DNA of 64,000 nt from Aquabacterium sp. CECT 9606 (GCF_918741295.1 NZ_CAKKNB010000003.1:924577-988576), one strand, 5' to 3'; counted from the stretch's first letter, positions 51,330 to 60,375 are shown. Numbers and translations: made by a program. Notes: a model not told the origin generated them from the sequence alone.

Positions 51330-53107
51330 GCCTCACCCTTGACCAACTCAACAATGCCGATCAGGCGGGCTTCACCGCCTTGCTGAACGGCGTGTATGAA
51401 CACTCGCCATGGATCGCCGAGCAGGCTTGGGCGCAGCGGCCTTTCAAAACCTTGGCCCACTTGAAATACGCCCTGGCCCAGGTGGTGCGCCAAGCACCTC
51501 AAACTGCGCAACTGGGCCTGATCCGCGCCCACCCCGAATTGGCGGGCAAGGCCGCCGTGGCCGGCCAGCTCACGGCCGAATCCACCAACGAGCAAAGCAA
51601 GGCAGGCCTCACGCATTGCACCGCCGAAGAGTTCGACCTGCTGCAACAACTCAACCAGGACTACAACGCGCGCTTTGGCTGGCCCTTCATCATGGCCGTG
51701 CGCGGCCCGCGTGGCCAGGGCCTGAGCCGCTCGGCCATCATCGCCATCTTCCAGCGCCGCCTGGACAACCACCCAGATTTCGAGCTGGCCGAGTGCCTGC
51801 GCAACATCCACCGCATCGCCGAGATCCGCCTGAACGACAAGTTCGCCATCCGCAACCTCGAAGGCGAACTGGTGTGGGATTGGTGCGAAGCACTGGCCCA
51901 GCACACCGAAGGCATCGGCGACACGGCCGGCCATTTGACGGTGACCTACCTGACCCCCGCCCACCAGGCCTGCGCCAAGAACCTGCAAACCTGGATGCAC
52001 GACTGCGGCTTTGACGAGGTCAGCCAGGACGCCGTGGGCAATGTGGTGGGCCGATACCAAGGCACCGACCCCAATGAGCCTTGGCTGCTGACCGGCTCGC
52101 ACTTCGACACGGTGCGCAACGGCGGCAAGTACGACGGCCGGCTCGGCATCTTCGTGCCCATGGCTTGCGTGCGCCAGTTGCATCGACGCGGCCAGCGCCT
52201 GCCCTTTGGCATCGAGGTCGTGGGCTTCGCCGAAGAAGAAGGCCAGCGCTACAAGGCCACCTTTTTGGGATCCAGCGCCTTGACCGGCGATTTCAATCCC
52301 GCCTGGCTGGACCTGATTGACGCCGACGGCATCACCGTGCGACAGGCCATGGTGGACGCCGGCCTGCCCGGCAAGCTCGATGCCATCCTGGCCCTCAAGC
52401 GCGACCCGTGCCGATACAAGGCCTTCGTGGAAGTGCACATTGAGCAAGGCCCCGTGTTGGACGAGATCGACATGCCGTTGGGCGTGGTCACGTCCATCAA
52501 CGGCAGCGCGCGCTACAGCGGCGAAGTGATCGGCATGGCCAGCCACGCCGGCACCACGCCCATGGACCGGCGCAAGGACGCTGCCGCCGCAGTGGCCAAG
52601 CTGCTGCTGTACGTGGAGCGCCGCGCGGGCCTGGATCTGCAAAGCCCTCATGGCCCCTCCGTGGGCACTGTGGGTGTGCTCAACGTGCCGCAGGGCTCGA
52701 TCAACGTGGTGCCTGGTCGCTGCCTGTTCACTGTCGACCTGCGTGCCCCCAACAATGAGCAGCGCGATGCCCTGGCTGCGGACATGGAAGGCGCCTTGAA
52801 AAGCATTTGCGAACGGCGTGGCGTGCATTACAAGCTGGAGCGCACCATGACCGCCACCGCCGCCCCCAGCGACCCGGCCTGGCAGGCGCGCTGGGCCCTG
52901 GCGGTTCAAGCCACCGGCTTGCCCGCCTACACCTTGCCCAGCGGCGCCGGCCACGATGCCATGAAGCTGCACCAGGTCATGCCGCAGGCCATGCTCTTCG
53001 TGCGCGGCGGCAACGCCGGCATCAGCCACAACCCGCTCGAAACGATCACCAGCGACGACGCCCAACTGTGCGTGGACGCCTTCATGCACCTGCTGGAAAA
53101 CCTATGA
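51326..53107 (+). CDS. Fused OHCU decarboxylase (UraD) and allantoate amidohydrolase (AllC)
   Basis: A 593-residue bifunctional protein. Residues about 1-172 form an OHCU decarboxylase: His69 in IRAHPELAGK, Glu89 in STNEQSKAG, and FGWPFIMAVRG; this makes S-allantoin. Residues about 176-593 form an M20 allantoate amidohydrolase with His259/Asp261 in TGSHFDTV, Asp270 in GGKYDG, FAEEEG, and the final ligand His in GNAGISHNP. The two activities flank the PuuE step, whose gene is directly upstream. It is joined to both neighbours by 4-bp overlaps. Confidence 0.94.
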   Translation: MSLTLDQLNNADQAGFTALLNGVYEHSPWIAEQAWAQRPFKTLAHLKYALAQVVRQAPQTAQLGLIRAHPELAGKAAVAGQLTAESTNEQSKAGLTHCTAEEFDLLQQLNQDYNARFGWPFIMAVRGPRGQGLSRSAIIAIFQRRLDNHPDFELAECLRNIHRIAEIRLNDKFAIRNLEGELVWDWCEALAQHTEGIGDTAGHLTVTYLTPAHQACAKNLQTWMHDCGFDEVSQDAVGNVVGRYQGTDPNEPWLLTGSHFDTVRNGGKYDGRLGIFVPMACVRQLHRRGQRLPFGIEVVGFAEEEGQRYKATFLGSSALTGDFNPAWLDLIDADGITVRQAMVDAGLPGKLDAILALKRDPCRYKAFVEVHIEQGPVLDEIDMPLGVVTSINGSARYSGEVIGMASHAGTTPMDRRKDAAAAVAKLLLYVERRAGLDLQSPHGPSVGTVGVLNVPQGSINVVPGRCLFTVDLRAPNNEQRDALAADMEGALKSICERRGVHYKLERTMTATAAPSDPAWQARWALAVQATGLPAYTLPSGAGHDAMKLHQVMPQAMLFVRGGNAGISHNPLETITSDDAQLCVDAFMHLLENL

Positions 53108-54387
53108 CGATTTCATCCAACTACCAGGCCCTGGACACCTGGATCGACGCCCATTTCGACGAAGAAGTGCGCTTTCTGCAAGCCCTGGTGCAGGTGCCCA
53201 CCGACACCCCGCCCGGTAACAATGCACCCCACGCCGAACGCACGGCCGAGCTGCTGCAAGGCTTCGGCTGGGAGGCGGAACGGCATGTTGTGCCCGAAGC
53301 CGAAGTGCGCCAATACGGCCTCACCAGCCTGACCAACCTCATCGTGCGCCGCCATTTTTCCGAAGGCGGCCTCACCGTCGCCCTCAACGCCCACGGCGAT
53401 GTGGTGCCCCCTGGCGAGGGCTGGACCCACGATCCCTACGGCGGTGACGTGATTGACGGCAAGCTTTACGGTCGCGCCAGCGCTGTCAGCAAAAGCGACT
53501 TTGCCACCTTCAGCTTTGCCCTGCGCGCGCTGGAAGCCCTCGCCGCGCAAGCCGGTGCGCCCGCGCTGAAAGGCGGCGTCGAACTGCACTTCACCTACGA
53601 CGAGGAATTCGGTGGCGAACTGGGCCCGGGCTGGTTGCTCCAGCAAGGCCTGACCAAACCCGACCTGTTGATTGCCGCCGGCTTCAGCTACGAGGTGGTC
53701 ACCGCCCACAACGGTTGTCTGCAGATGGAGGTGACGGTGCATGGTTTGATGGCCCACGCCGCCATCCCGCACACGGGCATCGATGCCCTGCAAGGCGCCA
53801 CGGTGATCCTCAATGCCTTGTACGCGCAAAACGCCATCTACAAGGGCACCACGTCCAAGGTACCCGGCATCACGCACCCCTACCTGAACGTGGGCCGCAT
53901 TGAAGGCGGCACCAACACCAATGTGGTCCCGGGCAAGGTGGTGTTGAAGCTTGACCGCCGCATGATCCCGGAAGAAGACCCGGTCCTGGTTGAAGCTGAC
54001 ATCCGCTGCGTGATCGCCGAGGCCGCCGCCACATTCCCTGGCATCACGGTGGATGTCAAGCGCCTGTTGCTGGCCAAATCTTTGCAGCCGCTGCCGGGCA
54101 ACGCACCCTTGGTGAACGCCATCCAGAAACACGGCCATGCGGTGTTTGGCCAGCCGATTCCCACCATGGGCACGCCCCTGTACACCGATGTGCGCCTGTA
54201 CTGCGCGCAAGGCATACCGGCCGTGATCTATGGCGCCGGTCCGCGCACCGTGTTCGAGTCCAATGCCAAGCGCGCCGACGAACACCTGGTGCTGGAAGAC
54301 CTGCGCAAGGCCACCAAAGTGGTGGCCAGGACTTTGCTGGATCTGCTGACCGAGAATGCGGTTTTTGACCAGCCCAAGGAAGCTTGA
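53104..54387 (+). CDS. M20-family metallohydrolase-like protein with altered metal site
   Basis: A 427-residue M20-fold protein related to ArgE/DapE/YgeY. Kept are His97/Asp99 in NAHGDVV, the glutamates in TYDEEFG, and the lid-domain histidine in GLMAHAAIPH. By visual alignment, the bridging Asp of GRGAADMK is replaced (GRASAVSKSD), the Glu of GEPT by Phe (AAGFSYE), and the C-terminal His of AHxxDE by Lys (AKRADE). It may be a distinct subfamily or a non-canonical enzyme. Overlaps of 4 bp upstream and 1 bp downstream tie it to ureide breakdown. Confidence 0.85.
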   Translation: MTISSNYQALDTWIDAHFDEEVRFLQALVQVPTDTPPGNNAPHAERTAELLQGFGWEAERHVVPEAEVRQYGLTSLTNLIVRRHFSEGGLTVALNAHGDVVPPGEGWTHDPYGGDVIDGKLYGRASAVSKSDFATFSFALRALEALAAQAGAPALKGGVELHFTYDEEFGGELGPGWLLQQGLTKPDLLIAAGFSYEVVTAHNGCLQMEVTVHGLMAHAAIPHTGIDALQGATVILNALYAQNAIYKGTTSKVPGITHPYLNVGRIEGGTNTNVVPGKVVLKLDRRMIPEEDPVLVEADIRCVIAEAAATFPGITVDVKRLLLAKSLQPLPGNAPLVNAIQKHGHAVFGQPIPTMGTPLYTDVRLYCAQGIPAVIYGAGPRTVFESNAKRADEHLVLEDLRKATKVVARTLLDLLTENAVFDQPKEA

Positions 54388-55829
54388 TGTTCAGCGAGTT
54401 GAAACCAACTGCCGTGTGGGCGCACTTCGCCACACTGTGCCGCATTCCCCGCCAATCCAAACAAGAAGCCGCCTTGCGCGACCACCTGCGCGACTGGGCG
54501 GCCGCCTGCGGCCTGCCCACCCAGGTGGATGACGCTGGCAACCTCATCATCCGCAAACCGGCCAGTCCCGGTCTAGAGCGTGTGCCAGGCATGGTGCTGC
54601 AAGGCCACCTGGACATGGTCTGCCAGAAGAACAGCGACTCGCCGCACGATTTTTCGCGGGATCCGATCAAGCCGGTGCTGCGTGATGGCGACCTGGTCGC
54701 CGAAGACACCACCCTGGGTGCGGACAACGGCATCGGCGTCGCCATGATCCTGGCGGTGCTTGAGGACACCAGCTTGACCCATGGCCCGATCGAAGCCTTG
54801 TTCACCGTGGACGAGGAAGCGGGCATGGGCGGTGCGCAAGGCCTGGCCCCAGGTGTGTTGCAAGGCAGCGTGATGCTGAACCTGGACACCGAAGAATGGG
54901 GTGAGTTTTACCTGGGCTGCGCGGGCGGCATGGATGTGAACGTGTCACGACCAGCGCAGGCCCGGCCATTGCCAGCGGGCCATGAAGCATGGCGGCTATC
55001 TCTGCGCGGCTTGCGAGGCGGCCACTCGGGCGTCAACATCCACGAGGAGCGCGGCAACGCCATCAAATTGCTGGTGCGCGTTCTGCATGGCCTGGCTGGC
55101 CGCTACCCCATGCTGTTGTCCGAGTTGCGTGGTGGCACGGCCCGCAATGCCCTGCCCCGCGAAGCTTTTGCCACCGTGGCCCTGCCCGCTGGACACGGCA
55201 CCGAGCTGGCCGACGACATGGCGCATTGGCAAAGTCTGTTGAGCCACGAGCTGGCGGGTGTGGAATCGGGTTTGCAGCTGAGCGCCCAAGCCACCCAGGC
55301 CACCCATGTGCTGTCGCCCCAGGACCAAACCATCTGGCTGAACAGCCTGCACGCCAGCCCTCACGGCGTGCGGCGCATGAGCCAGCGCGTGCCGGGTGTG
55401 GTCGAGACGTCGAACAACCTGGGCATGGTGGATTTGAAGCCTGATGGCGGCAGCTGCAATTTCATGGTCCGCTCTCTGCTGGACAGCGGCAGCCAGGCCT
55501 TGGCCGATGAGATCGTCAGCCTGTGGGCCCTTTCAGGCACCGCGGCCGAATCAAACGGACAGTACCCTGGCTGGACGCCCAATCCCGACTCGGCGCTGTT
55601 GAAGCTGTGCCAACAGGTTTACCGCAGCGAGTTCAAAGCCGAATCGAGCGTGCAAGTGATCCACGCTGGACTGGAGTGCGGGATCATCGCGGCCAAGTAC
55701 CCGGGCCTGGACATCGTCTCTTTTGGCCCCACCATCCGGGGCGCGCATGCCCCCGGCGAATCAGTGGACGTGGCCTCGGTGACGCGCACCTGGCAATTGC
55801 TGACGGCGATCCTGGCGGCCCACGCGTGA
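54387..55829 (+). CDS. pepD: Aminoacyl-histidine dipeptidase (PepD)
   Basis: A 480-residue zinc dipeptidase of the M20C (cytosol nonspecific dipeptidase) group. Metal-site residues are intact: His74/Asp76 in QGHLDMV, Asp113 in GADNG, the glutamates in VDEEAGMGG, Asp in LDTEEWGE, and the final His in RGAHAPGE. Its ATG shares bases with the previous stop (TGATG), with AAGGA upstream. A peptidase in a ureide operon is unexpected; it may simply be carried along. Confidence 0.93.
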   Translation: MFSELKPTAVWAHFATLCRIPRQSKQEAALRDHLRDWAAACGLPTQVDDAGNLIIRKPASPGLERVPGMVLQGHLDMVCQKNSDSPHDFSRDPIKPVLRDGDLVAEDTTLGADNGIGVAMILAVLEDTSLTHGPIEALFTVDEEAGMGGAQGLAPGVLQGSVMLNLDTEEWGEFYLGCAGGMDVNVSRPAQARPLPAGHEAWRLSLRGLRGGHSGVNIHEERGNAIKLLVRVLHGLAGRYPMLLSELRGGTARNALPREAFATVALPAGHGTELADDMAHWQSLLSHELAGVESGLQLSAQATQATHVLSPQDQTIWLNSLHASPHGVRRMSQRVPGVVETSNNLGMVDLKPDGGSCNFMVRSLLDSGSQALADEIVSLWALSGTAAESNGQYPGWTPNPDSALLKLCQQVYRSEFKAESSVQVIHAGLECGIIAAKYPGLDIVSFGPTIRGAHAPGESVDVASVTRTWQLLTAILAAHA

Positions 55830-56404
55830 AGTCCGGGCGGCTGGCGTGCTCCCGGTGCCTGCGCCCTGACAGCACCTGCATCTGCCGCTGGGTCACACCC
55901 ACTTTGACAGACACCGATGTACTGATCCTTCAGCATCCGCTGGAAGTGACCCAGGCCAAAGGCAGCGCGCGCTTGCTGCACCTGAGCTTGCCAGGCAGCC
56001 GCCTGGTCACCGGTGAATTGTTTGACCCGCCAAAGCTGCAGGCATTGTTGCAATCAGACCAGCGCGTCAACGTGCTGCTGTACCCAGGTGATGATGAGCA
56101 ACAGGCCCACTCTGCCCCCATGCCCGCCGACCCGCGCCAGATCCGACTGGTGGTGCTGGACGGCACGTGGCGGAAAAGCCGCAAGATGCTGCACCTGAAC
56201 CCCGCTTTGCACGAGCTGCCGCGCCTGGCACTGCACGCACCGCCACCCTCGCAATACCTGATCCGCAAGGCGCATCACCCAGACCAGCTCTCCACGCTGG
56301 AGGCCACCTGCCTGGCACTGCAGCAGCTGCAACCCGAACCCGCCGACCGATTTGCCCCATTGTTGGCGGCCTTTGCCGGTTTCGTGGCCAGCCAGACGCG
56401 CTGA
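55826..56404 (+). CDS. DTW-domain tRNA-uridine aminocarboxypropyltransferase (TapT-like)
   Basis: A 192-residue DTW protein. The E. coli homologue TapT makes acp3U in tRNA from SAM. It has the zinc-type cluster CSRCLRPDSTCIC near the N-terminus, a SPOUT-like body and the signature DGTWRKSRKML. The start is GTG at 55826 overlapping the pepD stop (GTGA), with no ATG in a sensible place. It ends the gntR-led overlapping gene chain. Confidence 0.88.
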   Translation: MKSGRLACSRCLRPDSTCICRWVTPTLTDTDVLILQHPLEVTQAKGSARLLHLSLPGSRLVTGELFDPPKLQALLQSDQRVNVLLYPGDDEQQAHSAPMPADPRQIRLVVLDGTWRKSRKMLHLNPALHELPRLALHAPPPSQYLIRKAHHPDQLSTLEATCLALQQLQPEPADRFAPLLAAFAGFVASQTR

Positions 56405-56536
56405 ATCCGGCCATCCCGGTGCAAGCTTGTGGTCTACTGGCCGGGTGGACAGTTGTGTTGTGTTGTAGTTGTGCCCGTTGCTGCCCCGTCCACTGGCAGC
56501 CTGTGTTCAAGACATCCATGCATCTGGATTCACGCC

Positions 56537-58447
56537 ATGATCAACTTCGTGCAACGAAGTGCCAGTCCTCGCAAAACCTGGACTTTCAAGCGCGGCGCCG
56601 GCTCATCCCATCAGACTGCCACCTGGAGCATCCGCAGCAGCCTCGCCCTGCTGGTCATGGCCTGCATCCTGCCTGCCGCCTTGATGTCCACTTACTTCAT
56701 CGTCTCGGACTACCAGCAGCAAAAAGCGCGGGCCGTTCAAAATGCCATCGCCACTGCGCGCGCGGCCACAGCCAACCTGGACCGCGACATCGCCAGCATC
56801 GAATCAGGGCTTCGTGTGCTGGCCACGTCGGCCGCGCTCAACGCCGATGACCTGCCCGCTTTCTACCGACAGGCCAAGCAGGCCCAGCCCTTCCAAAACA
56901 TCACCAACTATGTACTGACCGATGCCAACGGGCGGCAGCAAATTAACACCATCTTGCCGGTTAACGCCCCACTGCCCCAGGGCGTGACGCCTCAACTGCA
57001 CAAGGTCTTCACCCAGGGCGCCACGGTGTTGACCGACATGTTCATCGGGCCCGCCACGGGCAAGCCCATCCTGGCCATTGGCGTGCCCGTCAGGCGCAAC
57101 GGGCAGATCATCTACGGCCTGAATGCCGGCATCTTTCCTGAACGCGTGGCCAACATCTTGCTGGCCCAGCGCCTGCCACCCAACTGGATAGGCGTGGTGC
57201 TGGACAGCCAGGGCAAGGTGATCACCCGCACTCACGAGTTGGCCCGCTTTCAAGGCAAATCCGCAGTGCCGGATCTGGTCCGCATGGTGCGAGAACAGCG
57301 TGAGGGCGTGCTGGAGACAACCACCCTGGATGGCATCCCCGTGATCACGGCTTTCAGCCGTTCCAGCATTTCAGACTGGAGCGTGGCCGTTGGCGTGCCC
57401 AAAGCCAGTCTGGATGCAGGTTTGAAGGAGTCCTTGATCAAGCTGCTGATCGTGAACACGCTGTTGTCGGTGGCCGCGATGTGGCTGGCGTGGCGGCTGG
57501 CCCTGGCCAAGGTGGTGTACCCCGCCCACCGCCTGCTGGCGCGCATGGGCAACCTGTCGCGCGGCGTGGACCCAGGCCCCCCTTCCAATGCCGTGACCAG
57601 CCGCGAGTTCGTGGCACTCGAGCAAGGCTTTTCGGAGATGGGCGAGCGCCTGCGCTTGCAAGAGCGAGAGCGCCGCGCCAAGGTGGCCGCCGAGGCTGCC
57701 AATCAGGCCAAAACCGATTTCCTATCACGCATGAGCCACGAGTTGCGCACGCCCTTGAACGCTGTGCTGGGCTTTGCCCAGGTGCTGAAAATGAACACGG
57801 CCGATCCGCTCAGTGCACGGCAACTGAGCATGGTCAACCAGATCGAATCATCCGGCCTGCACTTGCTGGAGATGATTTCCGACGTGCTGGATGTCTCGAA
57901 AATCGAGAGCGACTCGATCGACATTTTCATTGAAGACGTGGATGTTCGCGCATTGACACGTGACTGCCAGCAGATGCTGACCACGCAGGCAAGCTCGGCC
58001 GGCGTTCACCTGGACACCATCACGCAGGACGGCGTGTCGCAGGTGCGCGCTGACCGCGTCCGCCTCAAGCAGGTACTCCTGAACCTGCTCAGTAACGCCG
58101 TGAAGTACAACCGGCCGGGTGGCCACGTCACCTTGATCCTGCAGGAGCACGAAGGCCAGTTGACTTTTCGGGTCAGGGACACCGGTCTGGGCATGACGCG
58201 GCAACAGGTCGAACACTTGTTCGAGCCCTTCAACCGGCTGGGCCGAGAGAACACCTCCACCCTCGGCACGGGCATCGGCCTGGTGATCTGCAAACGGCTG
58301 CTGGAATTGATGGGCGGCAGTTTGAGCGTGCGCGCGATCGAGAACGAAGGCAGCGAGTTCCTCTTCACCTTGCCGACCAAGGCGTCCACACTGGTACCGC
58401 CCACCGCGCTTGATGCACCTGCCCCGGGCGCCCACTCCACTGAATGA
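56537..58447 (+). CDS. Membrane histidine kinase with Cache-type periplasmic sensor
   Basis: A 636-residue sensor kinase: a first membrane helix (about 32-54), a periplasmic Cache-like domain (about 60-300) with a GYxx-type core (IYGLNAGIFPERV), a second helix (about 308-330), a HAMP-like linker, HisKA with His401 in MSHELRTPLNAV, and HATPase with DTGLGM and GTGIGLVICKRL. No receiver domain or partner regulator is adjacent. It lies between the ureide operon and the ABC transporter, and may sense a related small ligand; that is only context. Confidence 0.92.
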   Translation: MINFVQRSASPRKTWTFKRGAGSSHQTATWSIRSSLALLVMACILPAALMSTYFIVSDYQQQKARAVQNAIATARAATANLDRDIASIESGLRVLATSAALNADDLPAFYRQAKQAQPFQNITNYVLTDANGRQQINTILPVNAPLPQGVTPQLHKVFTQGATVLTDMFIGPATGKPILAIGVPVRRNGQIIYGLNAGIFPERVANILLAQRLPPNWIGVVLDSQGKVITRTHELARFQGKSAVPDLVRMVREQREGVLETTTLDGIPVITAFSRSSISDWSVAVGVPKASLDAGLKESLIKLLIVNTLLSVAAMWLAWRLALAKVVYPAHRLLARMGNLSRGVDPGPPSNAVTSREFVALEQGFSEMGERLRLQERERRAKVAAEAANQAKTDFLSRMSHELRTPLNAVLGFAQVLKMNTADPLSARQLSMVNQIESSGLHLLEMISDVLDVSKIESDSIDIFIEDVDVRALTRDCQQMLTTQASSAGVHLDTITQDGVSQVRADRVRLKQVLLNLLSNAVKYNRPGGHVTLILQEHEGQLTFRVRDTGLGMTRQQVEHLFEPFNRLGRENTSTLGTGIGLVICKRLLELMGGSLSVRAIENEGSEFLFTLPTKASTLVPPTALDAPAPGAHSTE

Positions 58448-58466
58448 ACCAGGCGGGGCCGAAACC

Positions 58467-58487
58467 GCAGCCTGTGCCGTAGGCTGC
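58467..58487 (+). terminator. Hairpin after histidine kinase gene
   Basis: GCAGCCT (58467-58473) and AGGCTGC (58481-58487) form a 7-bp perfect stem with a 7-nt loop, 19 bp after the kinase stop. Only a weak pyrimidine stretch follows, so intrinsic termination is plausible but not strong. Confidence 0.45.
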
Positions 58488-58613
58488 CTTCACAAGCTCC
58501 TGGGCTTGATGTTCATACTGGAAATGCTGGCGTTCTGCAACGTCTTGATGCCCGCTGGTGCGCCATACTTGCGCATGGCCCCGCCCACTTTGCAACACAC
58601 GATGGACGCCCCC

Positions 58614-59606
58614 ATGAACAAGCGATTTCAGCGCACAAGCCTGGCCCTGGTGGCCTCGTCGGCCTTGATGTGCACCCCCTTGAGCCACGCCGCGGAAAAA
58701 TTCGTCTACGTCACAAATTGGTATGCCCAGGCCGAACACGGCGGTTTCTACCAAGCCCAGGCCACAGGCCTGTATGCCAAAGCCGGCCTGGACGTCACAT
58801 TGAAGATGGGCGGGCCGCAGGTCAACATCATGCAATTGATGCTGGCTGGCCAGGCCGATTGTGTGATGGGCTATGACGTCCAGACCATCCAGTCGTGGGA
58901 GCAAGGCATCAAGGCCGTGACCGTGGCCGCCGCTTTCCAGAAAGACCCGGTGGTGTTGATCGCCCACCCCGATGTCAAGCAGTTGCCCGAGCTGAAAAAC
59001 CGCACCTTGCTGATTGGCAGCGCGGGCATGGTGACCTACTGGCCCTGGCTCAAAGCCAAGTTCGGCTTCACCGACAGCCAGATGCGGCCTTACACCTTCA
59101 ACATCCAGCCCTTTCTGGCCGACAAGAACATCGCGCAACAAGGGTACCTGGCGTCCGAGCCCTTTGCCATCCTGAAAGAAGGCAAGCTCAAGCCCAGCGT
59201 TTTCATGCTGGCCGATGAAGGCTGGCCGCCCTATGCCACCGCCGTGGTCTGCATGGACAAGACTTTGAAAGAGCGCCCCAAGGCGGTGGCGGCTTTCGTC
59301 AAGGCCTCCATGGAGGGCTGGAAAAGCTACCTGACGGGGGACCCTTCGCCCGCCAACACGCTGATCAAAAAAGACAACCCCAACATGACCGACGAGCAAC
59401 TGGCCTACGGCATTGCCACCCTGAAAGACACCGGCACGGTGATGGGCGGCGACGCGGCCAAGCTGGGCATCGGCATCATCACCGACGAGCGCATGAAGCA
59501 GACCTACGACATGCTGGTCAAGCACAAGCTGGTGGACCCAACCAAGGTGCCGCTCAAACAAATCTACCGGACAGATTTCATCGCCCCGGCCAAGGTCATG
59601 CCCTGA
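58614..59606 (+). CDS. NMT1/SsuA-type ABC transporter substrate-binding protein
   Basis: A 330-residue periplasmic binding protein with a signal peptide ending near LSHA-AEK. The NMT1/THI5-like fold begins VYVTNWYAQAEHGGFYQAQATGLY, with GPQVNIMQLMLAGQADCVMGYD. Relatives transport pyrimidines, sulfonates, thiamine precursors and similar small molecules, so the substrate is not defined. An ATG at 58602 is an alternative start. It leads a three-gene transporter operon. Confidence 0.88.
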   Translation: MNKRFQRTSLALVASSALMCTPLSHAAEKFVYVTNWYAQAEHGGFYQAQATGLYAKAGLDVTLKMGGPQVNIMQLMLAGQADCVMGYDVQTIQSWEQGIKAVTVAAAFQKDPVVLIAHPDVKQLPELKNRTLLIGSAGMVTYWPWLKAKFGFTDSQMRPYTFNIQPFLADKNIAQQGYLASEPFAILKEGKLKPSVFMLADEGWPPYATAVVCMDKTLKERPKAVAAFVKASMEGWKSYLTGDPSPANTLIKKDNPNMTDEQLAYGIATLKDTGTVMGGDAAKLGIGIITDERMKQTYDMLVKHKLVDPTKVPLKQIYRTDFIAPAKVMP

Positions 59607-59631
59607 GCAACAAAGCCCCAACGGTTTGAGC

Positions 59632-60375
59632 ATGCATTCAGCGATCGAAGTACAGGGGGCCACGCAGATCTACCCCAATGGCACCCAGGCCTTGCTGCCC
59701 GTGAGCCTGTCGGTGGCGGAGGGCGAATTCGTCACCCTGCTCGGCCCCTCGGGCTGCGGCAAGAGCACCTTGCTGCGCATGGTGGCAGGTTTGCTGCTGC
59801 CCACGCACGGAGGCGTGGTCGTGCAAGGCAAACGCTTGTCGTTCGTTTTCCAGGAAGCCACCTTGATGCCCTGGGCCAGCGTGCAGGCCAATGTGCGCTT
59901 GCCCCTTGACCTGGCGCACGTGCCCCGACCGCAAGCCGATGCGCGTGTGGCGCGTGCGCTTTCACAGGTGGGGCTGCAAGGTTCTGCCGGGCAAAGGCCG
60001 CGCGAACTGTCGGGCGGCATGCAGATGCGCGTGTCCATTGCACGAAGCCTGGTGACCGAACCGCAGATTTTGCTGATGGACGAGCCGTTTGGTGCCCTGG
60101 ACGAGATCACGCGCCAAGGGTTGGATGATGAGCTGTTGAAGCTTTGGCACGCCCAGGGATTGAGCGTGGTGTTCGTGACGCACTCGATCAGTGAAGCGGT
60201 GTACCTGTCGCAGCGCGTGGTCGTCATGGCGGCGCACCCCGGCCGGATAGTGGACGAGATCAGCATTGGCGCGCCTTACCCCCGCGGTGACGATTGGCGC
60301 GCCAGCCCAGCCTTCCACACGCTGGAGCGGCACCTTCGCCAATGCCTGAGCGACGCATCCAAGGCTGCCGCATGA
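59632..60375 (+). CDS. SsuB/TauB-type ABC transporter ATP-binding protein
   Basis: A 247-residue ATPase with Walker A GPSGCGKST (38-46), Q-loop FQEATLMPW, signature ELSGGM and Walker B ILLMDEPFGALD. This is the standard partner of NMT1-type importers. The ATG at 59632 is preferred over a TTG two codons earlier. It overlaps the permease gene by 4 bp. Confidence 0.93.
   Translation: MHSAIEVQGATQIYPNGTQALLPVSLSVAEGEFVTLLGPSGCGKSTLLRMVAGLLLPTHGGVVVQGKRLSFVFQEATLMPWASVQANVRLPLDLAHVPRPQADARVARALSQVGLQGSAGQRPRELSGGMQMRVSIARSLVTEPQILLMDEPFGALDEITRQGLDDELLKLWHAQGLSVVFVTHSISEAVYLSQRVVVMAAHPGRIVDEISIGAPYPRGDDWRASPAFHTLERHLRQCLSDASKAAA

Noticed and set aside
51107..53089. Long open frame (660 codons) on the minus strand across puuE and the uraD fusion
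   Set aside because: It is a shadow of the conserved plus-strand genes, rich in His/Gly/Gln with no recognisable domain.
56464..56472. TGTAGTTGT shared upstream of the Cache kinase and upstream of ureD (61191-61199)
   Set aside because: A single 9-base match in two GT-rich stretches is weak and has no further common structure.
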